The notes beneath the pieces are model-generated. The model saw only the letters and a list, made by a program, of their open reading frames with translations, made no database searches and was not told where the DNA came from. Both the position numbers and the translations under genes were made by a program. Of a DNA stretch of 64,000 nt, positions 44,162 through 53,980 are shown piece after piece. The DNA comes from Leptodactylus fallax (lineage: Eukaryota > Chordata > Amphibia > Anura > Leptodactylidae): positions 620,001 to 684,000 of the forward strand of contig CAMRHE010000321.1 in the NCBI GenBank assembly GCA_947044405.1, in the 5' to 3' direction. Every line of letters starts with the position of its first letter. Position 1 is the first letter of the stretch.

Positions 44162-44358
44162 CTGCAGATCAGCGGTACCGAGACAGGGCGGCTAAAGGTA
44201 ATAACATGCCGGGAGCCATGCTGCTCACCCACTATACCATGTGCACCACTGCACTACCTAAACCTACTGCTACACCTTGTATGGCAAGTGAACAGCGTGG
44301 CTCCTAGAATTGTTACCTTTACCTGTAGCCGCACTGTCCTGGAAAAGCTGATCTGCAG
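44162..44358. repeat. Inverted repeat within hAT left part
   Basis: CTGCAGATCAGC at 44,162 pairs with GCTGATCTGCAG ending at 44,358. The arms extend about 55 bp with mismatches (GACAGGGCGGCTAAAGGTAA against the reverse of TTACCTGTAGCCGCACTGTC). It is probably a separate palindromic MITE. Confidence 0.75.
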
Positions 44359-44388
44359 AGGTCCTGGCTGTTGTATCATCGTAGATGT

Positions 44389-44427
44389 AATATTGATGGC
44401 CTATCCTAAGGACAGGCCATCAATATT
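44389..44427. repeat. Hairpin, MITE family shared with 31.5 kb
   Basis: AATATTGATGGCCTATCC, TAA, GGACAGGCCATCAATATT: nearly perfect palindrome. Confidence 0.85.
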
Positions 44428-44829
44428 AGGAAGATGGATAAATCCTTTAAAGAGGTTGTCGAAGGAATTTGAACTATTTTTATTAGAAAAGTAAAAATTC
44501 ACAAACAGTGTTTCATACGAAAATACAATATAAAACCCATAAACAGAAACAATACATAAATCCAAAACATAGCATAAACAACAACAATAAATAAGATACA
44601 AGAAACCGGGACAAAATTAAAGACCAAAAAAGAAAATCCAGCCGCAAATCAGCCCCCATCCATTCTGCCTTTCACTCCACCTTTCACTCTCCAGTCTTTC
44701 TTCAGTCATCCGCCAGTCAAAACTCTACCTATCTTGGAAACAAAAGAAAATCCAAATAAGTAATATACAATGGAAAACATATAACACTAACAGAAAACTA
44801 ACAAAAACCCCAACTGAAACTTATTAAAT

Positions 44830-45090
44830 TTTTTTTTTTTTTATTATTATTATTATTTATTTATTTTTTTTTTTCTTCCCTTCACCACACCCGGCCAGCA
44901 CCACGCCCCATGTCCTCCCATGTCCGCATAGTCCTGGTGCTGGCACCACCCGCCACCGAGCCCCTGAAAACCGACCTGGCTCTCCGCCTCATGTCCTCCC
45001 ATGTCCGCATAGTCCAGAGCCAGGCCGGACACACGAAACCTATATATCAAACCCTCCACCCCCAAAAGAAACCCCCCTCCCAAACAACCT
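44830..45090. repeat. LINE copy 1 3' UTR: A-rich tract and internal direct repeat
   Basis: On the plus strand a T-rich run is followed by CCATGTCCTCCCATGTCCGC-type sequence, which occurs twice about 78 bp apart (44,907 and 44,989). Both copies of the LINE keep this pair, at 53,223 and 53,305 in copy 2. Confidence 0.8.
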
Positions 45091-45569
45091 ACCCCCCTAA
45101 GAAAAAAAAACCCTTTTAACTACATACAATGGGAATATGAAAATGGAAATGAACAAAAAAAATATGTTAAGTGGCAAAAGCAAATAACAAAATACCAGAC
45201 AAGAAAACCAGACAAAATACAATAACAAAACCCACAATCTTATATAAACCGTTGACACCCCCTTCCCTCCGATAAACCTCCCACAGGCCTAGGGTCGGTT
45301 ATCCTCAAGCCTCTTACCCTTTCATCCTATTTCCAAAACAAAATGCCTATGTGGTGACACACCAGCCCTCCACCAGGAAGAGAGCACAAGAGGCCCGTCC
45401 CTACCTACTTGCCCTACCACTATGTCCCTATCTATCAATCTATCCCTACCCTATCCCTACCTGTCCCTCTCTACCAAAAAAAACAAACCCCACCTCTTGT
45501 GCAAAACCTTGCCCTCCCTTTCCCTATCTGGCCCTAACCTAACTACCTTTTAATCCCTTATTCTGTCCC

Positions 45570-48500
45570 TCAGGGAACAGAAAAGGTGAAACCCCTCCAG
45601 AGGGTACCAGCCCTTTTTGCGCCCAACCCCTCATACTCCCGAGAGCGCACCCTCACCAGGTCCACCATGATGTTTTTAACCACCTCCACCTCCGGGAGGA
45701 TTTTGCCTCGCGTCGATACTAGACACCGGGATGACCACAAGTGGAACCTAACCACTGCGCTAACTATAAAAAGTGTCTGGCAGTCCCTGCCCTCCAGGTG
45801 TTTGAATGCCCCATAGGCCCACTCGGCATAGGAAAGGCCAGCCAGCCGCAGCCAACCGGTGGAGGTCCCCACCAATTTGCAAACCCTTATATTGAAGGGG
45901 CACTGAAGCAGGAAGTGCTCCATGCTTTCCAGCATGTCGCCACACTCCTCCCGAGGGCAGCCTCGCTCGTCGGAGTTCCGGTACTTCAAGTTCCCCCTCA
46001 CATATAACTTACCTAGGAGGCAGCGCCAGGTCAGATCCCAAAACTTCCGAGGAAACCTTTTGGAGTTAAGAAAATGCAACCCTCCCTCTAAGGTTTCTCC
46101 TGGGCAATCTTTGAGTGCCAGAGGCTTCTGGAAGCGGGTCAACAGGACTTTGTCATCAAGAAAACGTCTTGACTGAGTCCTGATCTCCCACGCCCCCAGA
46201 CCCCACCGACGAATCACTTTCAAGACCAGGGAAGCATAGGCCGGGAGATATCCATGGGGTGCACGAAGATCTTTCACTTGCCCTCCTGCCTCCCATTTCT
46301 GGAAGAAGGGCCGAAACCACCCCTGGCAGGAGGCTACCCACGAAGGAGCCCCCTCGGCGGAGAGGTTTGGTAAATTGATCTTAAGAAAGGTGTTCATTAA
46401 GAACACCACGGGGTTAACCATATTTAACCCCCCTAGCCTCCTTGTGCGGTATGTAACCTCCCTCTTGATTAGGTTGAGCCTGTTCCCCCAGAACAGTTGG
46501 AAGAACAGGCAACAGATCCTACTCCAACAAGACTCTGGCAAGGCACAGACGCTACCTAGATAGATCACCAACAGGAGCAGGAAGGCTTTCGCAAGGTGAA
46601 CCCTTTCTCTCAGGGTCAAGGACCAACCCTTCCAGCAATCAACTCTCTGGGCGACATCCTTAAGCCTACCTTCCCAATTTTGGAGTGGGTAATCACCCTG
46701 GCCAAAATGGATGCCTAAGATCTTTACAGACCCCTGGGGTTCTGGGAGGGTGTCCGGGAGAGAAAACCAGGCTCTCCCCCTCCCAGCCAGAGGCTTCCAC
46801 ACTTATTCCTGTTTACAGCTGATCCAGAAGCCTCCGAGTAACTGTCCACTTCAGACATCACCCATTCAATCTCCTCCCGCGACGAGACAAGAGCGGTGAC
46901 ATCATCCGCGTAGGCTACTGTCCTCAAAGGGGAGCCGGTGCCCTCCAGGTCCATCCTGACTCCCGCCACCGGCCCAACATTAATCCGTCTAATCAGGGGA
47001 TCAATGGCGAACACATACAGTAGCGGGCTCAAGGGACATCCCTGTCGGACGCCCGACCCCACCTCAAAAGGACGACCAACCCAACCATTCACAAGTGGGA
47101 AAGACTCAGCCCCAGCGTATAAGGTCTGCAGCCACTGAATGAACCCCCCAGGTAGGCCATACCTCGAGAGAGTTGACCACAAATACTCATGATTCACCCT
47201 GTCAAAAGCCTTAGCCTGATCTAGGGACAGCAAGTACCCCTTCCACCGACCTGCCCTACTCTGCTCCACAGCCTCCCTGACACTCAGGACCGCACTTAAG
47301 GTGCTACGACCGGGAACAGAGCAGTGCTGAGCCGGCGAGAGGAGCCGGGGCGCAAACTGTACCAGCCGGTTGAAAAGTACCTTCGCCAGAATCTTTTGGT
47401 CCGTATTGAGAAGTGCTATGGGCCGCCAGTTCTCAATACGGCTCGGATCCTTACCCTTTGACAGAACTATAAGGGCGGACCTCCTCATTGACTTTGGCAG
47501 AGTGCCCGAGGATAGACACTCATTAAGCACGTCAGTCAAGAGGGGAGCCAACGCTCCTTTAAAGGTCCGATAGAACTCAGATGTTAAGCCATCTGGGCCA
47601 GGTGACTTCTTGAGGGCAAGACCCTCAATAGCCCTGACGACTTCCTCTTCCCTTATAGGTTCTATCAAAACACCAAAAGAAGGGTCTTCTGCTGACTCAG
47701 GAATGGCTTCAGCCAAGAAACCTGAAATCCGATCCCGATTCAGTTCCTTCTTTGCCAAAAGGTTCGAGTAGAAAGACCTGACGACCTCCAAGATCCCTGA
47801 CCTTGATCTTGTTAGGGATCCTGTACTGTCAATCAGGCCTGTTACTGTCTTACAAGTCACTGACATCTTACAGTTCCTGTATGGGTCGGGTGAGCGGTAT
47901 TTCCCGAAATCCCTCTCAAGAACCAAGGATGCGTGCCTATCATACTGACACCCTTTAAGCAAAGCCTTCACACCGGAGATATCCTCCTGGCTACCTCCGG
48001 TCGAGACCAGATGTTCAAGTCTCTTCCTCAGTGCACTGTACATGCGGTACATGTCCAGTGACCTGAGGCTTGAGAGCCGGCGGAAAAATCCCGCCACCCT
48101 TTTTTTGAATATCTCCCACCACTCTGACCTAGTGCCCTCAAGACCCAGTAATAGTACCTGATCCTGAAGAAACTCCTCAAAGGCTTGTCTTACAGCTGCC
48201 TCCTCAAGGAGTAACGAATTCAGCCTCCACAAACCTCTTCCTCTCCGGAGGGTTTCTGAAATATTCAAAGAAAATAAAATTAGGCAGTGATCGGAGAACT
48301 CCACCTCCACCACGGACACAGGGGTGGTGACGGAATTCTCCTTCAAAAAAAACCTATCTATCCTGGACCTAACACTTCCTCTCTGAAAGGTGAACCCACG
48401 GTGACCTGGGGAATGCCTGATGTGGATATCCTCCAGGCGAGCTTCACTCACTATGCTATTTAACGCGACGCCATCATAGGGCAGTCTATCTCTGGTACCT

Positions 48501-48964
48501 CCTCGGTCTTGGGGTCTAGTTATGGTATTAAAATCCCCACCAAAGATGACTTGTTTGCCCGTAAAAAGAAAAGGCTTGATCTTCATGAAGAGGCTTTTAC
48601 GGTCCCACTTTGACTGGGGACCGTAGATGTTAATGAGGCGCAGGCTTTGCCCCTTCATGAGGACGTCTAAGACTAGGCACCTTCCCATTTCGAGTTCGAT
48701 CAGCCGCTGGCATTTCACCTCTGCGGTAAAAAGCACCGCCACTCCACTATACGGCTCAGCCGCAAGAGACCAGTAGGAGGGCCCCCTGCGCCACTCCCTC
48801 CTTCCTCTGTTTATCTCTGATAGAGTACAGAGCCTGGTCTCCTGCAAAAACAAAATGTAAGCTTCAACTCGGCCAAGAAAATCAAAGGCTGCAAACCTAG
48901 CCGTATCAGACTTAATGCTGGCCACATTAATGGTGGCCAGCGTCAGTGGAGAGGGGACTGCCAT
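45570..48964 (-). pseudogene. LINE copy 1 ORF2: AP-type endonuclease, reverse transcriptase
   Basis: The ATG at 48,964 overlaps the ORF1 stop (TAATG). Residues 1-220 form an EEP endonuclease: LATINVASIKSD, FLQETRL, VIFGGDFNTI, SRIDRFF and SDHCLI hold the usual Asn, Glu, Asp and His positions. RT follows at about 440-720: KSPGPDGLTSEFYRTF, WRPIALLNTD, LLSLDQAKAFDRVNHEYLWS, GVRQGCPLSP and YADDV (near 685). A C-terminal region of about 400 residues ends TLWRGFTFSVP and includes a Cys/His set (CPREECGDMLESMEHFLLQC). The frame is open from 48,964 to 46,724 and from 46,802 to 45,570. A one-base deletion near 46,765 (relative to copy 2) separates them. The intact protein would be about 1,131 residues. 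Confidence 0.95.
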
Positions 48965-51541
48965 TAAGACCGATTGAGCTCAATGACCTTCAGTTTCCCA
49001 CCCCCTTTCCTCCTACCACTTCCACCCCTTGATGAGTCAGAAGAGGACCCGCGACTTTTCCTCGTCTTACGGGTCCTCTTCTTACATTGGGATTGGTCCA
49101 TCACCTCACCTCGTGTGGTTTGGCCAGGCAAGGGATGGACTTCCCCCGTAGTTTCTCCCTGGGGAGTATTTGTAACATTTTTTACAATGGTTTCCAAAAC
49201 AGCTTGAGGTGCATCGTCTCCATCTCTGGGTACCAGGCCAGCCTCCTCCACTGAAGGCAGGGGGCCCTTCCCTGAGGGAGACTCAGCAGCCCCCGACGGT
49301 CCCACCTCCCCCTCTGAAGCCTCCCCTGAGGCTGATGCGTCCTCGCAGAGGGTTTGGTACCGGTTAGGGCTGATCACTGAAAGGTCCTCGAGTCTCCGTT
49401 CCTTTGCCGGGGGGGGGGGGGGGGCAGATGTTTTTACCCCTCGCTTTACTCGGTGACTTTCTCCTCCTGACCGTCTGTTCCTCCCCAGCACTAACGTACT
49501 GGGAAGATGAAGACAGGTCAGCCTCTTCCTCCCTCTGCAGTCTTCTCATCTCCTCAATCAGGGCCGTGCCCGTCGCTACTTCAGCATTAGAATCCAACCC
49601 AGCGGGATCAGGGGCAGAGGGGAGACACATAATACCTTCCCTCTGCTCCCTTCTCCTATCTCTCCTTCTCGCCCTAGATGGTGGCTGGGTTTTCTCCCTC
49701 CGCGTCGGCAACCTGGTCTCTCCACCTCCGACCCCCTCCTCGGTGACAGGGACAGTCTCCTCACCTGCCCCTGCCCGTCGGAGGGTGACATTAGCGAACG
49801 ACCTCGGGCACGCCCCGATTGGGTGACCAAGGTCACCACACAGGTGGCACCGAATCCTATCACAGGTTGCAGCTAGATGACCTAATCCCCCACACATGGC
49901 ACACTTCTGCACCCTGCAGGAGGCACTCAAGTGCGAGGGATCACCACACCTGTGACAGAGCTTCGGCTGCCCCTGGTAGAAGACAAGAATCCTGTCTTTC
50001 CCGAGGAAGGTTGAGGACGGGATATGCATCACCGAGTTATCCTCATGCTTCAATTTGACCATAAAGGTCCAGGCCCCCGACCAAATGCCAAACTCATCAA
50101 GGTTCTTCCGGGGGAAGTCTTTCACTTCCCCATACCTGTTGAGCCAGGTCATAATGTCCATGTAAGAAAGTGACTCGTTACGAGTCAAAACGGTCACTTT
50201 CTTAATTGCATCCTGGCGCGACACCGCCCACACATTGAAGTCGCGCCAGCCGGGCTCGTTCTTTGCCAACTCATAATTACCCCAGAAGGTTTCTAAGCCC
50301 CCCGGGGTAACAAAGCTGACATCAAACTCTGAGGAGCCGACCGGGTGAATGAGGGCAAAGATGTCACTTGCCCTAAAGCCCATCCCGAGCAGAAGTTCGA
50401 CGACCCTCCTCCTCTGAGGACAAGGGCCCTCTCCCCCCCACCCGAGACGGACTACATTCCTCCGGACCGGCCGCTGCCCGGGTGTCGGGAGAGTCCACCT
50501 GGTTTCACCCCCCTCATCTCGGAACTTCCCTAGGCCAAAACGTTCAATCCAAAACCTAAGGTCCCTCGATTGACCATCCACTATCATCGTTCTCTGCCCT
50601 GCTCGTAAGGCCGGCAGGAGCTGCTGTTGTAATTCACCGTCCCTGGCCCCCAGTGATGGACACGAGGCACCCCCTGGGACCCCCGAGGCGACACTGGCAT
50701 AGGAACGTACCAAGCTTGAGGCCGCAGTCCCAGCCCCCGCAACTCCAGTGCCACCTTCGGGCGCCCCCTGAAGCCCGCTCGGCCCGGCCACCACCGCGGC
50801 CACCGGGACACCAGAGACAGGAGCGGTCGTTCCCAGCATCGCAGGCGTGGACCGGGCAAACACATTTGGCAAAGCTACTTCTGCAGCAGCCATACCTACA
50901 TTTTCCAAAGTCCTAGGAACCTCCACTACCGCATCTTTAACAAAAGGGACAGCAGTAGCAGCAGCAGCAGCAGCAACACAAGGGGTGACAGCCTCCATAG
51001 CCCCCCTCCCCTTTCCCTCACAAGCAACATCTAAGTCACTCTCTGGAACCACAGTTTTTTCCCCCTCCTCCGCCCTCCTCTCCTGACGCCTGCTTTTCCT
51101 ACTCCCCAGTCTGCTCTTACTCACCGCTTTCTTACCCACGCTCACCATTACCTCATTCACACCGGGGCTTGCGGCCTTGGGCGGCTCCACGAGCGGGATT
51201 GGCCTATTCCGGGCCTCCGCTTCACTCTCCTCCCGCTTAGCTGGGGCGACTTGTGCCTCTGCCTCGACCTCCGCATCGTCAGTTGTCGCAGCGCTCAATG
51301 CTTTAGGAGCGGACTTACTCCTAGCGCTGACGGCAGCCTCCGCATCACCGGTCTCATTGGCTTCCTCGGCACCTGAAACCGGAAGGGAGGGACAAGCCAC
51401 ATGCCCCTTCCCCTTACGATGGACCTGGGGAGGGGCCGGCGTTACTTTGACCCTGCCCACAGGGGCAGGCTTCACCGCTTCTCTACCTCCCTTCGTGGGA
51501 GGTGCTTTTCCGACCTTGTCCGCTGCAGTTTCGGGCGCCAT
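48964..51541 (-). pseudogene. LINE copy 1 ORF1: nucleic-acid-binding protein with three CCHC knuckles
   Basis: I take the ATG at 51,541 (AAAATGGCG, good context) as the start; an open frame without ATG extends to 51,571. The N-terminal half is Ala/Val/Pro-rich and low complexity. The middle carries RDLRFWIERFGLGKFRDEGG and SYMDIMTWLNRYGEVKDFPR, resembling the RNA-binding part of Tx1-type ORF1. Three knuckles follow: CHRCGDPSHLSASC, CAMCGGLGHLAATC and CHLCGDLGHPIGAC. A basic tail ends KVIELNRS. One extra G near 49,436 shifts the frame, so the open frame stops at 49,364 while the true C-terminus is in the frame ending at 48,964. The corrected length is 858 codons by coordinate arithmetic. Confidence 0.9.
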
Positions 51542-51575
51542 TTTCAATACTGCACCCAGCTCCCCAGCCACACCG

Positions 51576-52625
51576 CTACTTAGAGAAAGCGGGGTCTGGG
51601 GGAGTCTGCGCCCCCCTTATCTCACCCGCGGGCAACACCCCAGATTCAGCCTGTGCTAGAGTCAATGGGGGTTGCCCTGCGGGAACAGTTATACCTGCTG
51701 CGATACTCACATATTTCAGGGTGCCGACTTCTTGCGGCTTAGCCTTCTTCTTTTTCCTTTTTTTTGATTCTTCCTCGTTTGCAAGGTCTTCTACGGAAAA
51801 AGCCATCTTCTCCATTCTTGCCGGTGATTCTAGCATGCATATTTCGTGGATTAGCCTCCCCGCAGCAGAACCCATATCGTCTTCTGATGTTGCCGGTAAT
51901 GGCGGTAAATTCTCCGGTAGCTTGGGTAAACTTGCCAATTTCTCTGGGGGCGTATAGGTCGGAATACCTGAACTCACCCTCGTAGGCTTCCGGCTACTGC
52001 CGTACTCTGCCAGCAGGCTCCCCTCTGAGTCAGTATCTGTCTCATATTCCGGATCTGAGCTTTCGGAGGACGCGAGGCCTTCCCGCAGCAGCCGCCCCTG
52101 CTGCTTGCGGTAAAAACGATCATCATTCAGGAGTTTCTCCCTGAAAGGCCCCGCGCCCTCCAGGATCTCTTGGCATCTTTGGTCAAGCCCTTTAATTTGT
52201 TCCTTCAGCTTTTTGACCTGCTTACTCAGTGCTGGTCTCTCATGCCTTGAGGCCCTGTCACTACGGGCACGGACACTCTGAAGCTCCGCACCCATAGCGA
52301 ACAGGGACCTCCTGGCTTTATCATATTCCTCAAGGGTAGTGTTAATACGCTTACTGTATGCAAGCACATCCTCGCCAGCCTTCCGAATCCCCCAACCTGA
52401 TGATGGCAAGGAAGGAGGGGGGGCTTCGCTGGCCTTTTTACTTGTACAGGGCTCAGCCTCCGCCGGGTTTTTCTGACCTAGACGTCCCTTGCTGCGGGTT
52501 GCCATACCGTTTTCCACTGGAGCCTGCTGCCTCTCCAATCTTCTCCTGCTGCTGCTACTGCCGTCCATTGAGAGCCTCCTGCCCCCCGCCAAGCTGGCTC
52601 GGGGGGCAGGAGCACCTTGCTCCAT
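51576..52625 (-). CDS. LINE copy 1 ORF0: upstream sense ORF, coiled-coil and basic motif
   Basis: It is a 349-residue open frame on the element's own strand, 34 nt upstream of the ORF1 ATG. The ATG at 52,625 is the first in frame. Visible parts are a Ser/Arg-rich N-terminus (DGSSSSRRRLERQQAP) and a charged heptad-like stretch around residues 100-165 (ARSDRASRHERPALSKQVKK, LKEQIKGLDQRCQEILEGAG), consistent with a coiled coil. An acidic SSESSDPEYETDTDSEGS follows, then LPKLPENLPPLPAT, ICMLESPARMEKMAFSVEDL and a basic EEESKKRKKKKAKP, a possible nuclear localisation signal. I recognise no known domain. A homologous but frameshifted segment in copy 2 (60,187-60,440) supports real coding. A role as an extra RNP protein is conjecture. 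Confidence 0.75.
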   Translation of the reverse strand: MEQGAPAPRASLAGGRRLSMDGSSSSRRRLERQQAPVENGMATRSKGRLGQKNPAEAEPCTSKKASEAPPPSLPSSGWGIRKAGEDVLAYSKRINTTLEEYDKARRSLFAMGAELQSVRARSDRASRHERPALSKQVKKLKEQIKGLDQRCQEILEGAGPFREKLLNDDRFYRKQQGRLLREGLASSESSDPEYETDTDSEGSLLAEYGSSRKPTRVSSGIPTYTPPEKLASLPKLPENLPPLPATSEDDMGSAAGRLIHEICMLESPARMEKMAFSVEDLANEEESKKRKKKKAKPQEVGTLKYVSIAAGITVPAGQPPLTLAQAESGVLPAGEIRGAQTPPDPAFSK

Positions 52626-53980
52626 GGTGAGAAAACCCCAACCTTGGAAAAGGAAAGGGGTTGGAGCCTCCAACTATGGCTGGAAAAACTGCTACTGTTG
52701 CACAAACACCACACACCAAGCCTCTCTTCTGAGCTGACAAACAGACTATAGCCTCTGGTCTCAGGAACTCAGACAGGCGTGTCTGATTCCCACAGCTTCC
52801 CCGAAGGAATTGGAACTATTTTATTATAAAAGTAGAAAAAGTTCACAAACACTATCACATATGAAAAATACCATACAAAAACCATAAACAGAGACAATAC
52901 ATAAATCCAAAACATAGCATAAATAACATCAAATACAAGAAAACGTCAAGACAAAATTAAAAACCCAAAAACATGCGCAAACCAGCCCCCATCCATTCTG
53001 TCTTTCATTCCGCCTTTCACTCCGCCTTTCATTCTTCTTCAGCCATCCGTCAGTCAAAACTCTAGCTATCCTAAAAACAAAGAAAAAAAAAACCCAAAAT
53101 GAGCGATGTACAATGAAACATATAACAAAAACATATAACACTAATAAACCCCAACTGAAACTTACTATGAATTTTTTTTTTTTTTTTTTTTTCCCTTCAC
53201 CACACCCGGCCAGCACCACGCCCCATGTCCTCCCATGTCCGCATAGTCCTGGTGCTGGCACCACCCACCACCGAGCCCCTGAAACCCCGACCTGGCTCTC
53301 CGCCTCATGTCCTCTCATGTCCGCATAGTCCAGAGCCAGGCCGGGCACACGAAAACCTATAAACCAAACCCTCCACCCCCAAAAAGAAACCCCCCTCCCA
53401 AACAACCTACCCCCTAAAAAAAACCCTTAACTACTAAAATGGAATTATGAAATGGAATATGGAAAATGAAAATGGGATATGGAAAAAAAAATGGAAATGG
53501 AAATGGGAAATGAATATGGGATATGGAAAAATGGAAAATGGGAAAACGGGCACAACACAGGACAAACGACAACAACAAACAACAAGTACCAGAAAAATCA
53601 ATACCAGACAAGCAACAAAACCCACCATCCTACATAACCCACCATCCTACATAACCTGTTAAGATTACCCTCCCTCCCATGAACCTCCCATGGGCCTAGG
53701 GTCGGTTATCCTCAAGCCTCTTACCCTTCCATCTGATTTCCAAAACAAAAATGCCTATGTGGTGACACGCCAGCCCTCCACCAGGAAGAGAGCACAGGAA
53801 GCCTGTCCCTGTCTACTCGCCCTACCGCTATATCCCTATCTATCATTCTGTCCCTACCCTGTCCCTACCTGTCCCTCCCTATCAGAAAATAATAAACCCC
53901 ACCCCTCGTGCAAACCTTGCCCTACCTATCCCTATCTGGCCCTAACCTAACTAACCTACTTTAAATCCCTTATCTAACCC

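Larger units (their letters stand above)
44460..52800 (-). mobile_element. Tx1/L1-like LINE, copy 1, full-length with three ORFs
   Basis: Read minus: 5' UTR (52,626-52,800), ORF0 (51,576-52,625), ORF1 (48,964-51,541), ORF2 (45,570-48,964) and a 1.1-kb 3' UTR ending at GGAATTCAAATTCCTTCG-type sequence at 44,460. There is no long terminal poly-A; an A-rich tract lies inside the 3' UTR near 44,830-44,875. The 3' end joins hAT sequence and the 5' end joins directly onto the 3' end of copy 2. CCHC-type ORF1 with an AP-endonuclease/RT ORF2 points to the Tx1 branch of L1. It has one frameshift in each of ORF1 and ORF2. Confidence 0.9.

Noticed and set aside
49405..49440. Programmed frameshift at the ORF1 C-run
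   Set aside because: The run length differs between copies and copy 1 has a separate extra G next to it; ordinary indels explain the breaks better.
50340..51660. Open frames antisense to LINE ORF1 (for example 51,177-51,659 plus)
   Set aside because: They lie opposite a GC-rich, alanine/proline-coding region where antisense frames stay open by composition. No domains.
52626..52673. Upstream extension of ORF0 to a TTG codon
   Set aside because: No ATG in that part; a non-ATG start is not needed, since an ATG lies at 52,625.
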